Positions 53,697 through 62,436 of a DNA stretch of 64,000 bases are shown here, in pieces. Every line of letters starts with the position of its first letter. Position 1 is the first letter of the stretch. Source of the DNA: Bacteroidota bacterium (GTDB taxonomy: Bacteria; Bacteroidota; Bacteroidia; Chitinophagales; Chitinophagaceae). The notes beneath the pieces were generated by a model, which was not told where the DNA came from, ran no database searches, and saw only the letters and a list, made by a program, of their open reading frames with translations. The DNA lies in contig CANKWR010000002.1 in NCBI GenBank assembly GCA_947487525.1, positions 25,389-89,388 of the forward strand, in the 5' to 3' direction. The translations under genes were made by a program, and so were the position numbers.

Positions 53697-54866
53697 ATGA
53701 GTTTAGAATACAGAAATATTAAAGTGAATGATAGGCCCTATCAAATGTGTACAAATTGTATTATGGATACTACCGATTCTTCCATAACCTTCGACGAGAA
53801 AGGGGTATGTGAATACTGCCAGAATTATTATAATACAATACTACCCAATTGGAATACTGACGAAAGAGGAGAATCGCACATCATGAAAGTAATCGAGAAG
53901 ATAAAGAAAGATGGCGAAGGGAAAGATCATGATTGTTTGATAGGTATAAGTGGAGGTTTAGATAGCTCCTATTTAGTGTATTTGGCAAAAGAAAAATTTG
54001 GTTTAAGACCATTGCTTTTTCATGTTGATGCTGGATGGAATTCAGACATATCAACACATAATATCCATTCAATAGTTGATAATTTGGAGTTAGATCTTTA
54101 TACTGAAGTTGTAAATTGGGATGAGATGAAAGATCTTCAATTGGCATTTATAAAATCTCAGGTACGTGATATTGATATCCCGCAGGATTTAGTTTTCTTT
54201 TCTTCGCTTTATAATTTCGCAGCAAAAAATAAATTTAAATATATTTTGACCGGTGGAAATTTTTCAACTGAATGTGTAAGAGAGCCTTTTGAATGGGGTG
54301 CTTATTATCAAACAGACATGACCTATATAAATGATATTCATAGAAAATTTGGAAAAATTCCTTTAACTACATTTCCAACCTGTGATATATTTAAATATAA
54401 AATTTTATATCGTTTGATAAATGGTGTTCGAGTTGTAAAACCTCTTGACCATGTGCCATTTATAAAAGAAGAGGCAATTAAATTATTGCATGATAAGTTT
54501 AATTGGACTCCTTATCCACATAAGCATCATGAATCAAGATTCACTAGATTTTTCGAAAGTTTCTGGTTGCCTAGAAAATTTGGTTATGACAGAAGAAAAG
54601 CTCATTTTTCTAGTTTAATTTTAACGAACCAAATGAATAGAGATGCAGCCCTTGATCGTATAAGTAGGCCTGAATTAGATGAACAGACTCTAATACAGGA
54701 ATTCGAATACGTTGCACAAAAACTTGATTTAAGTGTTGAAGAACTAACGAAATTATTCAATGGGGAGAATAAGAATTATATGGACTATAGAAATAAACTT
54801 AAAATAATAAACTTAGGAACAAGAATTATGCAATTTATAGGTTTAGAAAAAAGAACTTTTAAATGA
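53697..54866 (+). CDS. N-acetyl sugar amidotransferase (WbpG/PseA/PtmG family)
   Basis: A 389-residue ATP-pyrophosphatase-fold enzyme that converts an N-acetyl group to an acetamidino group. A Cys cluster (C18, C21, C38, C41 in CTNCIMD and CEYCQNY) probably binds zinc. The PP-loop is GISGGLDSSYLVYL near residue 84. HVDAGWNSD and the ILTGGNFSTECVREP segment are typical of the family. Homologues act on UDP-diacetamido uronic acids (WbpG) or on pseudaminic/legionaminic acids (PseA, PtmG). No uronic-acid genes are nearby, while a full leg cluster is, so the amidine is probably placed on legionaminic acid. Ammonia would come from the next two genes. Confidence 0.88.
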   Translation: MSLEYRNIKVNDRPYQMCTNCIMDTTDSSITFDEKGVCEYCQNYYNTILPNWNTDERGESHIMKVIEKIKKDGEGKDHDCLIGISGGLDSSYLVYLAKEKFGLRPLLFHVDAGWNSDISTHNIHSIVDNLELDLYTEVVNWDEMKDLQLAFIKSQVRDIDIPQDLVFFSSLYNFAAKNKFKYILTGGNFSTECVREPFEWGAYYQTDMTYINDIHRKFGKIPLTTFPTCDIFKYKILYRLINGVRVVKPLDHVPFIKEEAIKLLHDKFNWTPYPHKHHESRFTRFFESFWLPRKFGYDRRKAHFSSLILTNQMNRDAALDRISRPELDEQTLIQEFEYVAQKLDLSVEELTKLFNGENKNYMDYRNKLKIINLGTRIMQFIGLEKRTFK

Positions 54867-55486
54867 TTACTTTAATTGATTATGGTGTTGGCAACATAAA
54901 AGCCTTTTTAAATGCCTACAGGCAATTAAACATACCGGTTAGTATGGCTAAAACAGCCGCTGAGATTGAAAGCGCTTCTAAATTAATCTTACCAGGTGTT
55001 GGATCATTTGATCACGCTATGGATCGATTAAATCATTCTGGAATGAGAGAAGCACTTGATAAAGCAGTTTTAATCAAAAAGATACCAGTATTAGGCATTT
55101 GCGTTGGGATGCAAATGTTAGCAGCTTCAAGTAGCGAGGGTACATTGCCAGGTTTAGGGTGGTTAAATGGAGAAGTTAAAAAATTTGACGTAAGTAAAAT
55201 GAATCAATTAACGCATTTACCTCATATGGGTTGGAATGATGTAATACCAGTTGTTAAGCATCCTTTATTTGATGAACTATATTCAGAAGCACAGTTTTAT
55301 TTTTTACATTCTTTTTATTTTCATAGTAATAGACAAGAGAGTGTTTTAGCAGTTTCAGATTATGGTGGAAATTTCACTTGTGCGGTTGGCACTGATAACA
55401 TTTTTGGTGTTCAATTTCATCCTGAAAAAAGCCACCAAAATGGCATTCAATTATTAAAAAACTTTGCAAATTTAACCAATGCTTAA
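54863..55486 (+). CDS. hisH: HisH-like glutamine amidotransferase subunit of the amidination system
   Basis: A 207-residue class I glutaminase: ITLIDYGVGNIKAFLNAY at the start, the nucleophile cysteine in LGICVGMQMLAASSSEG, and the His-Glu pair in FGVQFHPEKSHQNG. It looks complete and active. It overlaps the amidotransferase by 4 bp and hisF by 8 bp, with no other histidine genes nearby. This placement points to a HisH paralogue dedicated to sugar amidination, as in the hisH/hisF copies beside pseA in Campylobacter and wbpG in Pseudomonas. Confidence 0.9.
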   Translation: MITLIDYGVGNIKAFLNAYRQLNIPVSMAKTAAEIESASKLILPGVGSFDHAMDRLNHSGMREALDKAVLIKKIPVLGICVGMQMLAASSSEGTLPGLGWLNGEVKKFDVSKMNQLTHLPHMGWNDVIPVVKHPLFDELYSEAQFYFLHSFYFHSNRQESVLAVSDYGGNFTCAVGTDNIFGVQFHPEKSHQNGIQLLKNFANLTNA

Positions 55487-56249
55487 ACCTAGAATTATAC
55501 CATGTTTATTAGTAAAAAATAAAGGCTTGGTAAAGAGTGTGAATTTTAAATCGCACAAATATCTAGGCGATCCTATTAATGCGGTTCGGATATTCAATGA
55601 AAAGCAGGTTGATGAACTCATGATTTTAGACATCGATGCAACTGCAGAAAAGAGAAGACCAGACTTTAAAACAATTGAATATTGGGCTTCACAATGTAGA
55701 ATGCCACTTTGCTATGGAGGTGGTATAACGACTGTTGAGGAAGCGAAAATAATTTTCGGACTAGGTGTCGAAAAAATTGCAATAAGTTCAGCTGCAGTTA
55801 CGAATCCCTCATTGGTTACACAAATAGCAGACAAGGTGGGAAGTCAGAGTGTAATCGTAGTAATGGATGTGAAAAAAAATAAACAAGGTTTGTATGAAAT
55901 ATTTACACACAATGGAGAAGTTGCAACTGGATTAAGTCCTTTTGAATTTGCTATACAAATGCAGGAACTAGGTGTTGGTGAAATAGTCGTAAATTCTATA
56001 GATAATGATGGAGTTATGAAAGGTTATGATATCAATTTAATTGACCAGGTACGAAAATCAATTAGCGTTCCTATGACGGTTTTAGGAGGAGCTGGTTCCT
56101 TAAATGATATTGGAGAATTAATTAGTAAGTATAAAATTATAGGTGCATCTGCAGGTAGCCTATTTGTCTTTAAAGGAGTTTATAAAGCAGTCTTAATCAA
56201 TTATCCAAACCCCAGTGAAAAAAAAGCATTAATTCAAAAATATTTTTAG
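55479..56249 (+). CDS. hisF: HisF-like cyclase subunit of the amidination system
   Basis: A 256-residue TIM barrel of the HisF family: RIIPCLLVKNKGLVKSVNFK at the start, ELMILDIDATAEKRRPDF, PLCYGGGITTVEEA, and NSIDNDGVMKGYDINLI. It should form the ammonia channel partner of the HisH-like subunit. The first motif reads CLLVKNKGLVKS where histidine-pathway HisF usually has CLDV..GRVVKG, and ILDIDATAEKR replaces the LDITAS type; this suggests a dedicated paralogue rather than the histidine enzyme. Confidence 0.88.
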   Translation: MLKPRIIPCLLVKNKGLVKSVNFKSHKYLGDPINAVRIFNEKQVDELMILDIDATAEKRRPDFKTIEYWASQCRMPLCYGGGITTVEEAKIIFGLGVEKIAISSAAVTNPSLVTQIADKVGSQSVIVVMDVKKNKQGLYEIFTHNGEVATGLSPFEFAIQMQELGVGEIVVNSIDNDGVMKGYDINLIDQVRKSISVPMTVLGGAGSLNDIGELISKYKIIGASAGSLFVFKGVYKAVLINYPNPSEKKALIQKYF

Positions 56250-56272
56250 TAAACACATATCTAATTTTATAA

Positions 56273-57376
56273 ATGCGGATTCTATTTATTGCACCTTTAC
56301 CTCCTCCCTTGGGAGGTCATTCTCTTGTAGCAAAAGTCTTGTATGATGCTTTAGTTAATAAACATGAGGTTGAAGTAGTTAATTTCAATAAAAATAGTTT
56401 TGTTGAAGGCATAAGTAGTTTTAAAAGAATATTTGAAATTTTTAGTATTCTAATTAAAGTAAGAAAAGCTCAAAAAAATGCTGATGTGATATATTTAACT
56501 ATTTCTGAGTCATTTGCTGGAAACCTAAAAGATATTTTTATTTATTTACTTTGTTACAATAAGTTATCTGTTTTTTATATTCATCTGCATGGTGGAAGTA
56601 TTAAAAGACTTCTATGGGATAAATATCCATTGATACATAAAATTAATAAGTGGTTAATAAAAAAAATGACTGGTGTAATAATTTCTGGGGAATCTCATAA
56701 AGTTGTTTTCAGTGATTTTGTCGACGCTAATAAAATTTTCACAGTCCCTAATTTTTCATTAGACTATCTTTTTTTAGATGAAAAATTAATCCTTAATAAG
56801 TTTCAAGAACTAAGACGTATAAGAATACTTTACATGAGTAACATGGTTGACAAAAAAGGCTATCTTGAACTTGCAAAAGCATACATTTCCTTATCAACTG
56901 AAGTTAAAAATAAAATACAAATAGATTTTGCAGGAAGATTCGAGTTTGATTCTCAAAAAAATGAATTTTTACAATTGATTGCAGATTTTCCAAATATGCA
57001 ATATCATGGAATGGTGGAGGATGGCCAAAAAAGAAACTTATATTCAGCTGCACATGTTTTTGCTTTACCTACCTCTTTTTTTGAAGGCCAACCCGTTTCG
57101 ATATTAGAGGCTTATGCAAGTGGATGTGCAGTTATTACAACTGGCCAAAGCGGCATTTTAGATATTTTTACAGATAACATAAATGGCTTTCAGTTTAATG
57201 ACCCTAATTCTGAATCAATAAAAAAAGTACTTGAAAATATAGTTATTAATATTTCTGACTTGCAAAAAATTGCATTAATTAATTTTAATTTGGCAAATCA
57301 GAAATACCGTGTTTCTATTTATAATAAATCTTTATTGGATATTTTGGAATACCAATATATTCATCTCAAAAATTAG
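56273..57376 (+). CDS. Family 4 (GT-B) glycosyltransferase
   Basis: A 367-residue GT-B enzyme: ILFIAPLPPPLGGHSLVAKVL at the N-terminus, with the glycine-rich acceptor loop. The C-terminal donor domain includes RILYMSNMVDKKGYLELAKAY and FALPTSFFEGQPVSILEAYASG, which carries the EX7E motif. The sugar is unknown. It starts 23 bp after hisF. Confidence 0.88.
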   Translation: MRILFIAPLPPPLGGHSLVAKVLYDALVNKHEVEVVNFNKNSFVEGISSFKRIFEIFSILIKVRKAQKNADVIYLTISESFAGNLKDIFIYLLCYNKLSVFYIHLHGGSIKRLLWDKYPLIHKINKWLIKKMTGVIISGESHKVVFSDFVDANKIFTVPNFSLDYLFLDEKLILNKFQELRRIRILYMSNMVDKKGYLELAKAYISLSTEVKNKIQIDFAGRFEFDSQKNEFLQLIADFPNMQYHGMVEDGQKRNLYSAAHVFALPTSFFEGQPVSILEAYASGCAVITTGQSGILDIFTDNINGFQFNDPNSESIKKVLENIVINISDLQKIALINFNLANQKYRVSIYNKSLLDILEYQYIHLKN

Positions 57377-57382
57377 ATTTGA

Positions 57383-58231
57383 ATGCGTAAAATCTTAATT
57401 ACAGGCGGCTCTGGTTTTATAGGTAAACATTTAGTACCTAAACTTAAAGAGGTTGGATTTGAAGTTTTTCCAGTGGATAGTAGTTGGGGTGATGTGTCAA
57501 ATCCTTCAACTTGGGTAAAGTTTCCGAAGGTTGATGTCGTCATTCATTTGGCTGGAAAATCCTTTGTTCCTGCAAGTTGGTCTGACCCCTCCACATTTAT
57601 AAAGTGTAATCTACTAGGAACAATAGAGGCTTTAAATTATTGCAAGGCTAATAATGCGTCCTTGATTTTCATGAGTTCATATCTTTATGGCAATCCTCTA
57701 CATTTACCAATAAATGAAGAGGATACTGTTAATGCCTTAAATCCATATGCATTATCTAAGCAACTCGCAGAAGAAGCATGTAGATTTTATTGTAAAAGCT
57801 TTTCATTGGATATTTCAATAATTAGACCGTTTAATGTTTATGGCATAGGTCAACCAAAGGATTTTTTGATACCTTCATTAATATCACAAATAAAAAATTC
57901 GAATATAATTACAGTGAAGGATCTGGAACCAAAACGTGATTATGTTTATATAGACGACTTGATAACCGCAATAATTTCATCAGTTAATACGATCAACGGT
58001 TACAAAATTTTTAATATAGGTTCAGGGGAAAGTTATTCTGTCGCTGAGTTAATTCAAACTTTACAAAAAATTGCGGGTACCAATTTATCCATAGAATCAT
58101 TAAACGAGCGGAGAAAAGACGAAATTATGAATACAGTTGCGGACATTTCAAAAGCAAAATCGGAATTAAATTGGCAACCTAAAATAACATTATATCAAGG
58201 ACTTTCAACCTTAATTGAATATTATTCATAA
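57383..58231 (+). CDS. NAD-dependent epimerase/dehydratase
   Basis: A 282-residue extended SDR: KILITGGSGFIGKHLVPKL, serine in FMSSYLYGNP, Tyr-Lys in NPYALSKQLAEEACRF, and the substrate region RPFNVYGIGQPKDFLIPSLI. The C-terminal DISKAKSELNWQPKITLYQGL is typical of nucleotide-sugar epimerases and 4-reductases. It is shorter than GalE (about 338 residues) and may be a 4-keto reductase acting on the product of a 4,6-dehydratase. The substrate cannot be fixed from sequence. Confidence 0.8.
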   Translation: MRKILITGGSGFIGKHLVPKLKEVGFEVFPVDSSWGDVSNPSTWVKFPKVDVVIHLAGKSFVPASWSDPSTFIKCNLLGTIEALNYCKANNASLIFMSSYLYGNPLHLPINEEDTVNALNPYALSKQLAEEACRFYCKSFSLDISIIRPFNVYGIGQPKDFLIPSLISQIKNSNIITVKDLEPKRDYVYIDDLITAIISSVNTINGYKIFNIGSGESYSVAELIQTLQKIAGTNLSIESLNERRKDEIMNTVADISKAKSELNWQPKITLYQGLSTLIEYYS

Positions 58232-58245
58232 AAAAATCTAAATAA

Positions 58246-59238
58246 ATGTTTGAAAATAAAACTTTACTTATAACTGGGGGTACAGGCTCATTTGGGAACG
58301 CAGTTTTAAAAAAATTCTTGAATACCAATATACGTGAAATTCGAATTTTTAGCCGCGATGAAAAAAAACAACACGATATGCGCGTTGATTTACAGAATGA
58401 AAAAGTAAAATTCTATATAGGAGATGTAAGAGACTACGATAGTATCAACTCAGCTTTGACTGGCGTTGACTATGTATTTCATGCGGCAGCTTTAAAACAA
58501 GTACCTTCTTGTGAATTTTATCCAATCGAAGCAGTAAAGACCAATGTTTTAGGAACTGAAAATGTTTTAAACGCAGCTATTAATAAAAAAGTAAAAAAAG
58601 TTATTTGTTTAAGTACAGATAAGGCAGTCTATCCAATTAATGCTATGGGCATATCCAAAGCAATGATGGAAAAAGTAATGGTTGCTAAGTCAAGAATTTC
58701 AGGCGACACAATTTTGGTAGGCACACGTTATGGTAATGTGATGGCTTCTAGAGGGTCTGTAATCCCACTATTTTATGAGCAAATAAAAAACAATCAACCC
58801 ATCACAATTACGGATCCAGAAATGACTCGATTTATGATGACATTAGACAATGCAGTTGATTTAGTTCTTTATGCCTTTGAACATGGTAATTCCGGTGATA
58901 TACTTGTTCAGAAATCTCCTGCTTCAACCATTGGGGAACTCGCAAATGCAATGTTAAAAATTTATCAATCAAATATTGAACTTAAAATTATTGGCACAAG
59001 ACATGCAGAAAAACTATACGAAACATTACTTGCTAAAGAAGAGTTTCTAGTTGCAGAAGATTTGGGGGATTATTATAGGCTTGCTGCAGATAATAGAGAT
59101 TTGAATTATAATAAATATTTCACTGAAGGATCAGGTAGTATAGCTAATATTGAAGAATATCATTCACATAATACCAAAAGGTTGAGCGAAGTAGAATTGA
59201 TAAATTTATTAAAAAGTATAGGATATAATATAAGTTAA
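58246..59238 (+). CDS. UDP-GlcNAc 4,6-dehydratase/5-epimerase (CapE/FnlA/WbjB/WbvB family)
   Basis: A 330-residue soluble dehydratase: LLITGGTGSFGNAVLKKFL, FSRDEKKQHDMRVDL, and the active-site segment STDKAVYPINAMGISKAMME with Met in place of Tyr. This subgroup both dehydrates and inverts C5, committing UDP-GlcNAc to L-sugars (L-FucNAc, L-RhaNAc or L-QuiNAc). The next two genes supply a 2-epimerase and a 4-keto reductase, completing an L-sugar module. Confidence 0.9.
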   Translation: MFENKTLLITGGTGSFGNAVLKKFLNTNIREIRIFSRDEKKQHDMRVDLQNEKVKFYIGDVRDYDSINSALTGVDYVFHAAALKQVPSCEFYPIEAVKTNVLGTENVLNAAINKKVKKVICLSTDKAVYPINAMGISKAMMEKVMVAKSRISGDTILVGTRYGNVMASRGSVIPLFYEQIKNNQPITITDPEMTRFMMTLDNAVDLVLYAFEHGNSGDILVQKSPASTIGELANAMLKIYQSNIELKIIGTRHAEKLYETLLAKEEFLVAEDLGDYYRLAADNRDLNYNKYFTEGSGSIANIEEYHSHNTKRLSEVELINLLKSIGYNIS

Positions 59239-60360
59239 ATGAAAAAACTAAAACTTGTTACGATTTTAGGTACACGACCTGAAATTATTAGATTAGCTGA
59301 AATAATTAGGTTAGCTGATATTAATTATGATCATATTCTTGTACATACTGGACAAAATTATGACTATGAACTAAATGAAATATTCTTTGAAAATTTAGGT
59401 ATTCGAAAACCAAATTATTTTTTAGGAGTTGCAGGTGCTCATTTAGGTGAAACAATCGGAAATGTAATAGCGAAATCCTATGAAGTTTTACATAAAGAAT
59501 TACCAGATGCCTTGTTGGTTTTAGGGGATACAAATAGCGTACTTTGTACAATTGCAGCGAAAAGATTAAAAATTCCAATATTTCATATGGAAGCTGGAAA
59601 CAGATGTTTTGATCAGAATGTTCCAGAAGAAATAAATAGAAGAATCTCCGATCACATTAGCGATATCAATTTAGCATATACAGAACATTCAAGAAGATAT
59701 TTACTGAGTGAAGGATTTAGAAAAGATCATGTTTTTGTTACCGGCTCACCGCTAAATGAAGTGCTAAACAAGCACTTTGATGATATAGAAAATAGCGGTA
59801 TCTTGACAAAATTAAATTTAGTAAAGGGTAAGTATTTTGTGCTTAGTGCTCATAGAGAAGAAAACATTGATTTGAGTGATAACTTTGTTAAATTATCAAA
59901 AGCATTAAACGCAGTTGCTGAAAAGTATAATTTTCCAATTATTTTTTCAACGCACCCTAGAACACAAAAACAAATTAATTCAAACGGTATCAAGTTTCAT
60001 GACCTAATAAAAATAATGCCACCTTTTGGATTCTTTGATTACGTTAATTTACAAAAAAACTCTTTTTGTGTTTTGTCAGATAGCGGAACTATTAGTGAAG
60101 AATCAGCAATGATGAAATTCCCGGCAGTTAGTATTAGAACAAGTACAGAAAGGCCAGAAGCAATTGATGCAGGAAGTATCGTGCTTGGTGGGATAACTGA
60201 AAATGAAGTACTAAATTCAATTGAAATTTGCCTTCAAACATACAATGTTGAAGATCAAAGCATACCATGGGAATACAAAGAGAAAAACGTATCCTCAAAA
60301 ATAATACGCTTAATACAGAGTTACACAAGTATAGTGAATAGAGATATTTGGAATAAATAA
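59239..60360 (+). CDS. UDP-N-acetyl-L-hexosamine 2-epimerase (WecB/FnlC/WbvD family)
   Basis: A 373-residue non-hydrolysing 2-epimerase: KLVTILGTRPEIIRLAEIIR, LVHTGQNYDYELNEIFFE, VLGDTNSVLCTIAAKR, FHMEAGNRCFDQNVPEEINR and ISEESAMMKFPAVSIRTSTE. By neighbourhood it should invert C2 of the L-sugar made by the CapE-like enzyme and the RmlD-like reductase, as FnlC/CapG or WbvD do. It starts directly after the dehydratase stop. Confidence 0.9.
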   Translation: MKKLKLVTILGTRPEIIRLAEIIRLADINYDHILVHTGQNYDYELNEIFFENLGIRKPNYFLGVAGAHLGETIGNVIAKSYEVLHKELPDALLVLGDTNSVLCTIAAKRLKIPIFHMEAGNRCFDQNVPEEINRRISDHISDINLAYTEHSRRYLLSEGFRKDHVFVTGSPLNEVLNKHFDDIENSGILTKLNLVKGKYFVLSAHREENIDLSDNFVKLSKALNAVAEKYNFPIIFSTHPRTQKQINSNGIKFHDLIKIMPPFGFFDYVNLQKNSFCVLSDSGTISEESAMMKFPAVSIRTSTERPEAIDAGSIVLGGITENEVLNSIEICLQTYNVEDQSIPWEYKEKNVSSKIIRLIQSYTSIVNRDIWNK

Positions 60361-60361
60361 T

Positions 60362-61234
60362 ATGAGAAAGAAAATAATTGTATTAGGAGTAAACGGCATG
60401 GCTGGACATGTAATATTTACTGGTTTAAAGCAAGACGATAAAAAACATGAAGTTTATGGAATTGCTAGAACCGATAGTATAGTTAAACCATCTGTCATAA
60501 TGGATGTTTCAGATTTTCAAGCCCTTGGGACTGTTATTAATAATATACAACCAGATATCATTATTAATTGCGTTGGTGTTTTAAACAAATCAGCAGAAGA
60601 GCATCCTGATGAAGCAATACTTTTAAATACATATTTACCACATTTTTTAGAAAGCGTAACTAAAGATACTACGTCAAAAGTTATTCATATAAGTACCGAC
60701 TGCGTATTCTCAGGTGACGAAGGTTCATACACAGAAAGTTCATTTAAAAATGGTAGAGGGTTTTACGCACAATCGAAAGCGCTTGGTGAAATAGTAAATC
60801 ATAAAGATTTAACTTTCCGAACATCTATAATTGGTCCTGAATTAAATTTAAATGGAATAGGATTGTTTCAATGGTTTTCAAAACAAAAAGAAAATATCTT
60901 CGGTTATAATAAAGCAATTTGGACCGGCATCACAACCATCGAATTATTAAACGCCATAAAAAATGTAATTGATAATGATCTTACTGGATTATACCACTTA
61001 GTTAATGAAGTTAAAATAACTAAATTCGAATTGGTTAGTTTATTAAGTAAGGTATTTGAAACATCAAACACCATCATTTACAATGATGAATATAAAGTAG
61101 ATAAAAGTTTAATAAATACAAGAGTTGATTTTCAATTTAAGGTAAAAAAATATGACGAGATGATTTATGAAATGAAGGAATGGATTTTAAGTCACAAAGA
61201 ATACTATCCACATTACACTCCATTCATTTTTTAA
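60362..61234 (+). CDS. RmlD-like nucleotide-sugar 4-keto reductase (WbvR type)
   Basis: A 290-residue SDR: KKIIVLGVNGMAGHVIFTGL, DIIINCVGVLNKSAEEHP, HISTDCVFSGDEGSYTES and Tyr-Lys in FYAQSKALGEIVNH. It has the RmlD plan and lacks the C-terminal cupin domain of CapF/FnlB (about 370 residues). In the Vibrio WbvB-WbvR-WbvD set, such an RmlD-like reductase leads to UDP-L-RhaNAc and then L-QuiNAc. L-QuiNAc is therefore favoured over L-FucNAc, though not proven. It overlaps the next gene by one base (TAATG). Confidence 0.85.
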   Translation: MRKKIIVLGVNGMAGHVIFTGLKQDDKKHEVYGIARTDSIVKPSVIMDVSDFQALGTVINNIQPDIIINCVGVLNKSAEEHPDEAILLNTYLPHFLESVTKDTTSKVIHISTDCVFSGDEGSYTESSFKNGRGFYAQSKALGEIVNHKDLTFRTSIIGPELNLNGIGLFQWFSKQKENIFGYNKAIWTGITTIELLNAIKNVIDNDLTGLYHLVNEVKITKFELVSLLSKVFETSNTIIYNDEYKVDKSLINTRVDFQFKVKKYDEMIYEMKEWILSHKEYYPHYTPFIF

Positions 61235-62436
61235 TGCGAATTCTCGTTGTTACCCAATATTTCTGGCCTGAAAATTTTAAAATTAATGATCTTTGTCAAG
61301 GTTTAAAAGAAAGAGGTCATGATATTACAGTACTAACAGGGAAGCCAAATTATCCAAATGGAAATTTTTTTGATGGGTATTCTTTCTTGAATAAAAGAAT
61401 TGAATATTGGAATGGAATAAAAATTCATAGAAGCCCCTTGGTTGTTCGAGGGAAAGGGAATAGTATACGATTGTTTATAAACTATATATCTTTTGCATTC
61501 TTTGCTTCATTAAGAGTGATATTTATTAGAGAAAAGTTTGACAAGATTTTTGTATTCGAACCTTCTCCAATTACAGTGGGCATCCCAGCTATACTAGCAA
61601 AATATTTATCAAAAGCTAAAATGTATTTTTGGGTACAAGATTTATGGCCAGAGAGTATTACTGCAGGCGGAGGGGTAAAAAACAAATATTTATTACGTTC
61701 AGTTGATTGGATCACTCGTTTTATATATAATCATTCAAATAAAATTTTAGTACAGTCAAAAGCGTTCGTTTCTTATATTCTTAATCAAGGCATAAAAGAA
61801 GATAAATTAGTTTATTATCCCAATACTACAGAAAGTTATTACATAAAATGCGATCTCGATGAAACAATAAACAACATGCTTCCTAAGGGTTTCAAATTAA
61901 TGTTCGCAGGAAATATTGGAGAGGCTCAAAGCTTTGATACATTATTAAAAACCGCAGACCTTTTAAAAAAAGATAAAATTGATGTTCAATGGATTATAAT
62001 AGGAGACGGTAGATTAAAAGCATATTTAACAGAGCAGATAGTAAAACTAGATCTAGTAAACAATTTTCATTTATTAGGCTCATATCCAAGTGAAGAAATG
62101 CCTAAATACTTTAGTTGTGCTGATGCTTTAATCGTTTCTCTTAAGAAAGACCCAATTTTTAGTCTTACGATTCCCTCTAAAATTCAATCCTATATGGCAT
62201 GTGGTAAACCAATTATCACTAGTTTAGATGGGGAAGGCTCTAAAATTATTTTAAATGCAAGAGCAGGTTTCGTTAGCCAATCTGAAGATCCACTTGCACT
62301 TAAAGAAGCTATCTTAAAATTCTTGAACCTGTCTAAGGACGAAAAAATTACTATGGGTAATAATGCTAGGATTTATTTTGAAAAAGAATTTGAACGAGAG
62401 TATTTATTAGACAAACTAGAAATAATACTAGCATAA
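61234..62436 (+). CDS. Family 4 glycosyltransferase, WbuB-like
   Basis: A 400-residue GT-B enzyme from ATG 61234, which overlaps the previous stop; an earlier in-frame start at 61180 lies inside that gene. Motifs are ILVVTQYFWPENFKINDLC, VLTGKPNYPNG, YFWVQDLWPESITAGGGVKN and the donor domain LMFAGNIGEAQSFDTLLKTA. Sequence and position match WbuB, the L-FucNAc transferase linked to fnl genes. It probably adds the L-sugar made by the three preceding genes. Confidence 0.88.
   Translation: MRILVVTQYFWPENFKINDLCQGLKERGHDITVLTGKPNYPNGNFFDGYSFLNKRIEYWNGIKIHRSPLVVRGKGNSIRLFINYISFAFFASLRVIFIREKFDKIFVFEPSPITVGIPAILAKYLSKAKMYFWVQDLWPESITAGGGVKNKYLLRSVDWITRFIYNHSNKILVQSKAFVSYILNQGIKEDKLVYYPNTTESYYIKCDLDETINNMLPKGFKLMFAGNIGEAQSFDTLLKTADLLKKDKIDVQWIIIGDGRLKAYLTEQIVKLDLVNNFHLLGSYPSEEMPKYFSCADALIVSLKKDPIFSLTIPSKIQSYMACGKPIITSLDGEGSKIILNARAGFVSQSEDPLALKEAILKFLNLSKDEKITMGNNARIYFEKEFEREYLLDKLEIILA

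Noticed and set aside
54863..56249. hisH and hisF as part of the histidine operon
   Set aside because: No other histidine gene is nearby and both overlap or follow a sugar amidotransferase; HisF motifs deviate from the histidine-pathway form.
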